13,996 nucleotides of DNA from CAYNEL01 sp964396225. GTDB taxonomy: Bacteria > Patescibacteriota > Minisyncoccia > Moranbacterales > UBA1568. The notes beneath the pieces were generated by a model that saw only the letters and a list, made by a program, of their open reading frames with translations, did not search any database and was not told where the DNA came from. The number at the start of each line of letters is the position of its first letter. Position 1 is the stretch's first letter. Shown one piece after another: positions 1-5,197 of this stretch. A program made the translations under genes and the position numbers. The stretch is from positions 1-13,996 of the forward strand of contig CAYNEL010000025.1 in assembly GCA_964396225.1 (NCBI GenBank). The letters run 5' to 3'.

Positions 1-540
1 GAAGCCGTAGGCGAGGGCGGCCGCGGTGGGCTCGTTCAGGATACGCCGGACGTTCAGTCCCGCGATGGTGCCGGCCTCGACGGTGGCCTTGCGCTGGGAA
101 TCATCGAAATAGGCCGGGACGGTGATGACCGCCTCGGTGATCTTCTCGCCGAGCTTCTCCTCGGCGTCGCTCTTCAACTTCTGGAGGATCATGGCGCTCA
201 CCTCCTGCGGGGTGTACTCCTTGCCGCCCATGACGATCTTCACGCCCTCGCCCGCCTGGACGATCTTGTAGGGCAGGGTCTTCTGGTCGCGGGTGACCTC
301 CGGGTCGCTGTAGTGCCGCCCGATCAGGCGCTTCACAGAAAAGAGGGTGTCGCCCGGATTGGTGACGGCCTGGCGTTTGGCGAGGAGGCCGACCAGGCGC
401 TCCCCCGTCTTCGAGATGGCCACCATGCTGGGAGTGGTGCGGTTGCCCTCCTTGTTCTCGAGGACCAAGGGCTGGCCGCCCTCCACGATGGCCATGGCGG
501 AGTTAGTGGTGCCGAGGTCGATGCCGAGGATCTTGGCCAT
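1..540 (-). CDS. dnaK: Molecular chaperone DnaK (Hsp70), N-terminal 180 residues, runs off left edge
   Basis: ATP-dependent cytosolic foldase working with DnaJ and GrpE. The visible 180 codons are open and are the first half of the nucleotide-binding domain. They include the phosphate-1 loop GIDLGTTN (residues 6-13), VPAYFDDSQRKAT (about 141-153) and NEPTAAALAYG (169-179). The start is ATG at 540, giving the canonical MAKILGIDLGTTNS N-terminus. There is no SD-like sequence before it. Its own promoter with a CIRCE-type operator lies about 60-100 nt upstream, so it is transcribed separately from hrcA-grpE although all three face the same way. A ParB-like gene and a small membrane protein lie between grpE and dnaK, so the usual hrcA-grpE-dnaK operon is split. 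Identification is certain; the C-terminal part and any dnaJ lie outside the window. Confidence 0.98.
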   Translation of the reverse strand, partial: MAKILGIDLGTTNSAMAIVEGGQPLVLENKEGNRTTPSMVAISKTGERLVGLLAKRQAVTNPGDTLFSVKRLIGRHYSDPEVTRDQKTLPYKIVQAGEGVKIVMGGKEYTPQEVSAMILQKLKSDAEEKLGEKITEAVITVPAYFDDSQRKATVEAGTIAGLNVRRILNEPTAAALAYGF

Positions 541-603
541 AGGTCTTTTGAAAAGTTAACGCGTTGGCGGGTTACGGATTGAAAAAATCGATAATCTGTT
601 TCT

Positions 604-632
604 AGTATAAAGAATGGTTTAGCAGTCGTCAA
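604..632 (-). promoter_or_regulatory. Promoter of dnaK
   Basis: The -35 box TTGACG (632-627) and -10 box TATACT (609-604) are separated by exactly 17 bp. The predicted start of transcription is near 597, giving a leader of about 57 nt. The -35 box lies inside the CIRCE-like palindrome. Confidence 0.85.
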
Positions 633-645
633 GAGTGATTGCTAA
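619..645. promoter_or_regulatory. CIRCE-like HrcA operator of dnaK
   Basis: The inverted repeat is TTAGCAGTC-N9-GATTGCTAA. Its 9-9-9 geometry is that of CIRCE (consensus TTAGCACTC-N9-GAGTGCTAA). The arms differ from consensus mainly at arm position 7 (G or A instead of C). It covers the -35 box, as expected for repression by HrcA. A near-identical element precedes hrcA. Confidence 0.88.
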
Positions 646-670
646 ACGCCCAGGCAAACCCTCCCCGGAC

Positions 671-707
671 AAAGAAAAAGCCCGGGGCGCGGTTCGCGTT
701 TCCAGGC
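671..707 (-). terminator. Intrinsic terminator of the small membrane/zinc-knuckle gene
   Basis: On the minus strand a stem GCCTGG/CCGGGC (one G-U pair), a small internal loop and a CGCG/CGCG top with an AAC loop (707-680) are followed by TTTTTCTTT. It lies about 20 nt after the stop at 728. Confidence 0.8.
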
Positions 708-727
708 TTCGAATCTTCGTTTCCTCC

Positions 728-1015
728 TCATGTTTGCAGGTGATCGCCCCGCTTTCTTTCCACCACACCCAAACCTCGGCACGTCTCACACCAGGCGCCG
801 TGTCGCGTTTCGTCACGTCCATCAAAGCAGGTTGGGTTGGGACAACGCTTCCAACCGTCGAAACGTTCCTGCTTCCGGCGGCGCGGATGGCCGTGCTTCT
901 CCCGCCACCATAGCGCGATATCGCCGAAGAAAGCGGTCACCAAGAACACGAAGCAAACAAGGATGAGCTTCTGGTCGGGAGAGAGCGCTCCCCACCAAAC
1001 GATCAGGCCGTCCAT
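728..1015 (-). CDS. Small membrane protein with DnaJ-like CxxCxGxG zinc knuckle (95 aa)
   Basis: I do not recognise a named family. Residues about 17-37 form one hydrophobic segment, followed by a very basic stretch (about 38-52), so the C-terminus is probably cytosolic. The C-terminal half holds four cysteines as C58-x4-C63 and C76-x2-C79. The second pair reads CETCRGLG, the CxxCxGxG signature of the DnaJ cysteine-rich domain. This suggests a single zinc site, half of what DnaJ carries. The start at 1015 is supported by GGGAGGA 7 nt upstream, and the gene ends in its own terminator. It lies directly upstream of dnaK on the same strand. A chaperone-related role (membrane tether or DnaK partner) is only inference from the motif and the neighbour. 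An unrelated zinc-ribbon membrane protein is equally possible. Confidence 0.72.
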   Translation of the reverse strand: MDGLIVWWGALSPDQKLILVCFVFLVTAFFGDIALWWREKHGHPRRRKQERFDGWKRCPNPTCFDGRDETRHGAWCETCRGLGVVERKRGDHLQT

Positions 1016-1096
1016 ATCCTATCCTCCCTTTTAGTTGTCAAAAAACGGTTTGGCGGTACCCCTGTTCTCGCACGCTTCCCTGTTTCCCGTCAAGGG

Positions 1097-1132
1097 AAAA
1101 GAAAAGGCCCGCCAGACAACGCTGTGGCGGGC
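1097..1132 (-). terminator. Intrinsic terminator of the ParB-like gene
   Basis: A perfect 8-bp stem GCCCGCCA/TGGCGGGC (1132-1107) with a 10-nt loop is followed on the minus strand by CTTTTCTTTTCCC. It starts about 20 nt after the stop at 1151. Confidence 0.88.
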
Positions 1133-1150
1133 TCTAGTCCGCATTTTCAC

Positions 1151-2569
1151 TCATCCATTCCCTTCTTCGATGACATTGGCCAGGACCTCCAGTTTGCGCC
1201 CCAACCGACGCAGGTTGTCACAATCCCGCCGACGGGCGGCACCGTCCCGATGATGGAGAACACGCAACTGGCCGGCACCCAAACCCTCGAAATATCCCAT
1301 CCGCTCGAAGGCTCCATCGATGAATCGCACGAGTACCTGAAGATCATCGTGGGGCTTGCGTTTACGCTGGCGCATCGAATGCTGGTCGAGCTCCTTGGCC
1401 CGGAGCCTGATGAACCGCCTGGCCTGGTGCAGATCCATCCGGCGTCGCACGATCTCGTCCGCGATAAGCCATTGGAACGCCTGGTCGGGAAAACCTGACA
1501 GAGTGACCGCTACCGAGAACGACAGCTGGTCCTCCCTGGAACGCCCCGGATCCATCAATGCCTGCACCTTTGGATCGAGCCGGAGCAACCCGCGACGCTG
1601 ATATACCCACGGTTCCGACTGGCCGAGAATCCGGGCGACGGTTTCAAGCGAAAAACGAAACTCTGTCATCATCCGGTCGATAACGCGGGCTTCCTCGAGG
1701 AATGTATGTCCCTTACGCCGGAAGTTGGCCATCGACGAGATCATGAACTGGACGCCCTCGGGAGTGAGTAGGTGGGACATTTCCGTGTCTGCGATCCGGA
1801 TGACCATGCACCGCAAGGTCGGAGTCCCGTCCGCCTTGCACCCACGCCAGCGGCGTTCCCCGTCCACCAACTCATAGTCGTGGTCGGGATCGCCCGCGAC
1901 TGGCCGGACATAGGCCATGGCGAACTGACCGCAATCGGCGATATTCTCGCCGAGCGAGCGGAGTTCGCTCTGGTCCATTTGGTCCTCGCCTCGGGGCTGA
2001 CGGGCATACCGACGGATACGGTCGACCGGAATGTCAAACGGTCCTTCCGCAGCCCTGATGATCTCTTTGATTTTGGCGAAAACCTTCTTCTCGTCGAACG
2101 GCGGTGTGCCCCGAGAAACCGACCGGTCCGGTTGCCGATCAGGCGCCTGCCGCGCGATCGGAAGAGGGACGACTGCGGACATATCCATGTTCTCGTGATT
2201 CCAATCGGTCCCAGGGGATTTGACTGTTCCGCGGACAGTAGGGACAGCCTGATTGAGCTCGGACACCTCTGCTGGTGTCAAACGGTGATGCTCCCCTTTC
2301 GTGATATGGGTCTCGCACAAGCCGGAGTCGTAATTCCTGCCGACATGTGACATCTGGGTGAGTGTCTTGTCCCTGACACAGGCCCAACACCAGCGATACC
2401 GACACTGGCACCCCTGGTCACCACAGGCCCGGTTGGTCCGAAGGCTGCGGGTGAGGTCCTCGCACTGCTTCTGGGTCGCCCCTTCCTCGACGAAGAAGCA
2501 TCTCTGGTACACCACCTTATGCCCAACTGTCACAGCGCCTCTCCCCGAAACACGAGTTCGTTGGTCCAT
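1151..2569 (-). CDS. ParB-like DNA-binding protein with Cys-rich N-terminal domain (472 aa)
   Basis: Residues about 175-260 match the ParB/Srx N-terminal fold: YARQPR (188-193), then a helix before IADCGQ, then VDGERRWR (235-242), which is the GERR box that binds CTP in ParB proteins. A helix-turn-helix follows at about 307-330 (LETVARILGQSEPWVYQRR). The C-terminal 130 residues are basic and unassigned. The N-terminal about 95 residues are unusual: Cys at 24, 36, 49, 54, 56, 61, 64 and 85 and His88 suggest one or two metal sites. Chromosomal ParB is normally about 280-300 aa without this domain, and no parA is nearby, so this may be a transcription factor or nucleoid protein rather than the segregation ParB. 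The start at 2569 has AAGGGGAG 4 nt upstream. The gene is monocistronic with its own promoter and terminator, inserted between grpE and dnaK. The ParB assignment is firm; the role is unknown. Confidence 0.85.
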   Translation of the reverse strand: MDQRTRVSGRGAVTVGHKVVYQRCFFVEEGATQKQCEDLTRSLRTNRACGDQGCQCRYRWCWACVRDKTLTQMSHVGRNYDSGLCETHITKGEHHRLTPAEVSELNQAVPTVRGTVKSPGTDWNHENMDMSAVVPLPIARQAPDRQPDRSVSRGTPPFDEKKVFAKIKEIIRAAEGPFDIPVDRIRRYARQPRGEDQMDQSELRSLGENIADCGQFAMAYVRPVAGDPDHDYELVDGERRWRGCKADGTPTLRCMVIRIADTEMSHLLTPEGVQFMISSMANFRRKGHTFLEEARVIDRMMTEFRFSLETVARILGQSEPWVYQRRGLLRLDPKVQALMDPGRSREDQLSFSVAVTLSGFPDQAFQWLIADEIVRRRMDLHQARRFIRLRAKELDQHSMRQRKRKPHDDLQVLVRFIDGAFERMGYFEGLGAGQLRVLHHRDGAARRRDCDNLRRLGRKLEVLANVIEEGNG

Positions 2570-2635
2570 GGCACTCCCCTTTCGGTCACGGTTGAAGGAA
2601 ACGGCTCTGGAACGGCTTCAATGTACTGACGCCAG

Positions 2636-2663
2636 ACTATACCTTAGCAGTGGAAACTGGCAA
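2636..2663 (-). promoter_or_regulatory. Promoter of the ParB-like gene
   Basis: The -35 box TTGCCA (2663-2658), a 16-bp spacer and the -10 box TATAGT (2641-2636) each match 5 of 6 consensus bases. The predicted leader is about 60 nt. The spacer contains one isolated CIRCE-like half-site (TTAGCAGTG, 2644-2652 on plus) without a partner. Confidence 0.65.
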
Positions 2664-2673
2664 GGAGAGCGAC

Positions 2674-2709
2674 AAAAAACCCGTCGGGAAGGGTGGCGGG
2701 CGAGACGGG
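2674..2709 (-). terminator. Intrinsic terminator of the hrcA-grpE operon
   Basis: A CCCGTC/GACGGG stem (2709-2680) with an 18-nt loop is followed on the minus strand by TTTTTTG. It starts 5 nt after the grpE stop and separates this operon from the ParB-like unit. Confidence 0.75.
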
Positions 2710-2713
2710 AACC

Positions 2714-3604
2714 TTACTCCACCACCACCCGGGCGGGACGGATGACGCGCTCGCCCAACCGGTAGCCGTTCTGAACGACTTGCTTCACCCTATCCCCTTT
2801 CCCCTCTTCACTCGCTTGTTCTACCGCCTCGTGGACGGCCGGATCAAACTGCTCGCCCGCCTGCGGCTCGATGACCGAGAGGCCGTGGTCCTGGAGCGCT
2901 TTCTCGAGCTGTTTCTCGATGTATTGGATGCCGGTCACCCAGGGGCTATCCTTAGCTTCGGCCGGGACGTGTCCGGTGGCGGCCCGGAAATTGTCGAGGA
3001 CGGGAATGAGGTCAGCCACCACCCGCTCGATGAGGAAACCGGAGAGCTCCTTTTTCTGGGCGGACTCGCGCTTCTTGTAGTTCTCGAAATCGGCCTGGAG
3101 GCGCTTCAGGTCGTCCAGATATTCCTGCGCGCGGAGTCGCTCCACCGCTTCGGCCACAAACTGCTTCAACCACGACTTGTACTCCTCGCCGTTCGCTACC
3201 TCATCGGCGGTCACCCACCGATACTCATCGTGCTCCTGTTCGCGGATGACGACCTCGCCGCCCTCATAGGAGGCCAGTCGCACCACTGTCATCACGGGAC
3301 CGACGCTGTACTCCATAGCATACCAGCCGAGGGAAGGACCGAGCGCATACCGCAGTCCCTCGCCGCATTCCTCGCGGATCTCGCGGGCCAGCGCGACCTC
3401 CATCTCTTCGCCCTGGTCAATCCGGCCACCGGGCAGATCCCACGGGCCGTAGACGGTATAAAAATTGCCTCCCTGGTTGGCGTTCCGCATAAGGAGGAAC
3501 CGTTTCTCGTCGGAACGGTAGAGGAGGATCTTCTGGCTGATCTGGTAGAGGGCGCGGCCTTCGGCGGGCCGGGCTTTGGGAGGATGCTCGGTTTTCTTGG
3601 GCAT
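2714..3604 (-). CDS. grpE: Nudix hydrolase-GrpE fusion protein (296 aa)
   Basis: One uninterrupted frame carries two domains. Residues about 15-140 are a Nudix hydrolase: WDLPGG (55-60) opens a complete Nudix box G60-x5-E66-x7-R74-E75-I-R-E78-E79-x-G81, with the metal-binding glutamates present. Residues about 163-296 are GrpE, the nucleotide-exchange factor of DnaK: RLQADFENYKKR (168-179), LIPVLDNF (199-206), FDPAVHEAV (253-261) and the end YRLGERVIRPARVVV. A helical linker (about 140-165) leads into the GrpE coiled coil, so the Nudix domain replaces the usual disordered N-terminus. The Nudix domain likely cleaves a nucleoside diphosphate derivative; the substrate cannot be read from sequence. 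The start at 3604 is 13 nt after the hrcA stop and has no SD, which fits translational coupling. No ATG occurs after residue 105, so a separate GrpE product would need a GTG or TTG start. Confidence 0.93.
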   Translation of the reverse strand: MPKKTEHPPKARPAEGRALYQISQKILLYRSDEKRFLLMRNANQGGNFYTVYGPWDLPGGRIDQGEEMEVALAREIREECGEGLRYALGPSLGWYAMEYSVGPVMTVVRLASYEGGEVVIREQEHDEYRWVTADEVANGEEYKSWLKQFVAEAVERLRAQEYLDDLKRLQADFENYKKRESAQKKELSGFLIERVVADLIPVLDNFRAATGHVPAEAKDSPWVTGIQYIEKQLEKALQDHGLSVIEPQAGEQFDPAVHEAVEQASEEGKGDRVKQVVQNGYRLGERVIRPARVVVE

Positions 3605-3617
3605 AGCGGATGGTGGA

Positions 3618-4361
3618 TTACAGCACGTTGACGAAGAGGACGATCACGGCCGAGGAGGAGAGGAGTTTCTTCACGAATTCGAGGAGGGATTTGTTCTTGG
3701 CGTACTCCATCCGCTTGGGGCCGATGATAGCCAGGATCCCGCGCTCGCCGTCCCGCGTGCGGTAGGGCGAGACGACCATGGCGCCGCTCCGCACCTCGGC
3801 GATGGGGTTCTCCTCGCCGATGAAAATGCGGGTCTCGCCGTCGCGGAGTTCGCGCACCAGAAGTTCGAACTTCTCATCGATGAGATCGAGCGCTTCGGTC
3901 AGCTTGCAGAGCTCGTCCAACTCCTGGAACTCGGGGTTCTCGAGGAGTTCGCGCATCCCGAAATCGTAGAACTCGTTGCGCTCGGGCAGGCCCGAGACAG
4001 CTAGGTTGCCTGAGAAGTGCGAGAGGAGACGGGCGGTGGTGCGGGCGAAACGGGCTTCGCGGGCGCGCCGCTGGAGGAGCTCCTGCTTCAGGCGGAGCTG
4101 TTCCTCGCGCGAAAGCTCGCGCTCCCCCATCTCCTCCTCGACGTAGTGGCGGTAGCCCATGTCGGTGGGGATGCGGCCGGCACTGGTGTGCGGCTGGTGA
4201 AGGTAGCCTTCCTCCTCGAGAGCGGCCATATCGTTCCGGAGCGTGGCCGAGCTGACCCCCAGCTTGTAACGCTCGAGAAGCGTCGAGGAACTGACCGGGA
4301 CGGCGGTCTCGGTATAGAGCTCGACAATGCGCTTCAGGACTTTCTTCTGGCGGTCGTTCAT
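3618..4361 (-). CDS. hrcA: Heat-shock repressor HrcA, short form (247 aa)
   Basis: Represses chaperone genes by binding CIRCE operators; its activity is classically linked to GroEL. The N-terminus is the winged helix (NDRQKKVLKRIVELY, then SSATLRNDMAALEEEGYL and the HTSAGRIPTD wing). The C-terminus carries the GAF-like core, with ILAIIGPKRMEYAKNKSLLEF near the end. HrcA proteins are usually about 340 aa; this one is about 90 residues shorter, with little room for the inserted dimerising domain. The chosen start is ATG 4361: an in-frame ATG at 4403 lies inside the -35 box, and the extra residues are not HrcA-like. With that promoter the mRNA leader is only about 6-7 nt, so the transcript is nearly leaderless. 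It is first gene of a two-gene operon with Nudix-grpE and is probably autoregulated. Confidence 0.95.
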   Translation of the reverse strand: MNDRQKKVLKRIVELYTETAVPVSSSTLLERYKLGVSSATLRNDMAALEEEGYLHQPHTSAGRIPTDMGYRHYVEEEMGERELSREEQLRLKQELLQRRAREARFARTTARLLSHFSGNLAVSGLPERNEFYDFGMRELLENPEFQELDELCKLTEALDLIDEKFELLVRELRDGETRIFIGEENPIAEVRSGAMVVSPYRTRDGERGILAIIGPKRMEYAKNKSLLEFVKKLLSSSAVIVLFVNVL

Positions 4362-4374
4362 ACGGTTTACCCCG

Positions 4375-4403
4375 AGTCTAGCGCTTTCCCTAGCAGTCGT
4401 CAA
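4375..4403 (-). promoter_or_regulatory. Promoter of hrcA-grpE
   Basis: The -35 box TTGACG (4403-4398), a 17-bp spacer and the -10 box TAGACT (4380-4375) repeat the dnaK promoter. The predicted transcription start near 4368 is only 6-7 nt before the hrcA ATG. Confidence 0.85.
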
Positions 4404-4416
4404 TCGCGATTGCTAA
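4390..4416. promoter_or_regulatory. CIRCE-like HrcA operator of hrcA-grpE
   Basis: The inverted repeat CTAGCAGTC-N9-GATTGCTAA is identical in both arms to the dnaK operator except for the first base. It sits at the same position relative to the -35 box. Two copies with the same departures from consensus, each at a chaperone promoter, support true HrcA operators. Confidence 0.88.
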
Positions 4417-4428
4417 CCAAGACGGCCG

Positions 4429-4480
4429 AAGAAGAAAAAGCCGCCTCGCGTCATATCGGGGGGATAGGGGCGCGGGCGGC
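4429..4480 (-). terminator. Intrinsic terminator of the candidate ncRNA
   Basis: On the minus strand GCCGCC (4480-4475) pairs with GGCGGC (4445-4440), with inner CGCG/CGCG pairing and a long loop. It is followed by TTTTTCTTCTT. It ends just upstream of the hrcA operator and insulates hrcA from the upstream unit. Confidence 0.75.
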
Positions 4481-4833
4481 GGGGCGGGACGGGTGATCCG
4501 GACGACGGCCGGTGGAGGGCCTTCCCTGTCCGCCAGCGAGCGGTCCAGGGCGGTCGGGGAGCATCCCGTCTGGCTTGTTGGAAAAGACTCCGTCCCGTCG
4601 GATCCTGGGAGATAACGAGAGGGATCCGGGGGACGGAGGTGGCAGGAACGGACGGGCGCTATCGGCGGACAGGCTTCGGCAGAGCCCCGAGTGGCGTCGC
4701 TTGGGAACGCGTGGGGATCGCGCTCAGCGGAAGCGGCGCGGGATGCCAAGACCGGGGAGCGGCCCTTCGTGAGATACCCTCCGGTATCCCGACCGCCGCC
4801 GTCCGTTCATCACCATCGAAGGTACTGGATGTG
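4429..4833 (-). ncRNA. Candidate structured non-coding RNA, about 400 nt, family unknown
   Basis: No credible protein is encoded: open frames here are proline/arginine-rich, lack SD sites, and run through the terminator or the hrcA operator. The stretch is bounded by a near-consensus promoter (4868-4840) and an intrinsic terminator (4480-4429). It contains several strong helices. One is a 9-bp stem 4588-4596/4630-4638 extended by GGATCC/GGATCC (4600-4605/4622-4627). Others are a 6-bp stem with a 4-nt loop at 4773-4788 and a CCGC/GCGG hairpin around 4525-4550. The length would suit RNase P RNA or tmRNA, and yidD is often near rnpA. However, I find neither the RNase P core (GGAAAGTCC, ACAGAA) nor the tmRNA or SRP RNA signatures on either strand. 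The minus-strand RNA is C-rich, unusual for a structured RNA, so strand and nature remain open. Confidence 0.5.
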
Positions 4834-4839
4834 AACAGC

Positions 4840-4868
4840 AGTATACCAAAAAGCCGGTGGACCGTCAA
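4840..4868 (-). promoter_or_regulatory. Promoter of the candidate ncRNA
   Basis: The -35 box TTGACG (4868-4863), a 17-bp spacer and the -10 box TATACT (4845-4840) are the same boxes and spacing as at dnaK. There is no CIRCE palindrome here. The promoter begins 17 nt after the yidD stop, and no coding start follows it before hrcA. Confidence 0.8.
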
Positions 4869-4884
4869 AGCCGGCAGGAAACGG

Positions 4885-5121
4885 CTACGGCACAGGGTCG
4901 AACCCCCCGGGATGCCACGGGTGGCAACGGGCCACCCGCTTCACAGCCATGAGGCTCCCTCGGACCGCTCCGTATCTCTGGATGGCGTCGATGGCGTACT
5001 CCGAACAAGTCGGGTGGTAGCGGCAGAATCTGAGCGGCACGATCCGGCTCGGCAGTCCCTGGTCGAAAGACAGGAAGCGTTGGTAGAAACGGAGGAGGGC
5101 AATGAGGGCGCGGGTCAGCAT
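4885..5121 (-). CDS. yidD: Membrane protein insertion efficiency factor YidD (78 aa)
   Basis: Small inner-face membrane-associated protein that assists YidC/Sec-dependent membrane insertion. The full family pattern is visible: an amphipathic N-terminus ending RFYQRF (11-16), then YHPTCSEYA (35-43), IQRYGAVRGS (47-56), and RCHPWHPGGFDPVP at the C-terminus. The length is typical (70-90 aa). The start ATG 5121 gives the expected N-terminus; the frame is open further upstream but not YidD-like. No SD precedes it. It is divergent from the CorA-family gene, with 76 nt between the starts. The usual partners rpmH, rnpA and yidC are not adjacent. Confidence 0.96.
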   Translation of the reverse strand: MLTRALIALLRFYQRFLSFDQGLPSRIVPLRFCRYHPTCSEYAIDAIQRYGAVRGSLMAVKRVARCHPWHPGGFDPVP

Positions 5122-5133
5122 AGCCGAGGAGTG

Positions 5134-5142
5134 TGGTAAAAT
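5134..5142 (+). promoter_or_regulatory. Extended -10 promoter of the CorA-family gene
   Basis: TGGTAAAAT is an extended -10 element with the TG at the correct distance; no good -35 box is seen. Transcription would start near 5149, giving a leader of about 50 nt. It lies in the short divergent gap with yidD. Confidence 0.5.
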
Positions 5143-5197
5143 ACAGTCTATCATCCCTTTCCCGCCGCCCCGGAAAGGACCTGGAAAAAACAAAACC

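Noticed and set aside
2644..2652. TTAGCAGTG, a CIRCE-like half-site in the promoter spacer of the ParB-like gene
   Set aside because: No matching second arm lies at the 9-bp distance, and a single 9-mer half-site is weak evidence for HrcA control.
4362..4403. In-frame upstream ATG extending HrcA by 14 residues
   Set aside because: It lies within the -35 box and operator, so it would not be transcribed; the added residues are not HrcA-like.
4390..4749. 119-codon open frame on minus through the ncRNA region
   Set aside because: It is Pro/Arg/Ser-rich, has no SD, and runs through the terminator and the hrcA operator; typical of chance frames in GC-rich DNA.
4900..4916. tRNA T-loop-like sequence (GGGTCGAACCCCC)
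   Set aside because: It encodes the conserved HPGGFDPV end of YidD on minus, and no acceptor or anticodon arms surround it.
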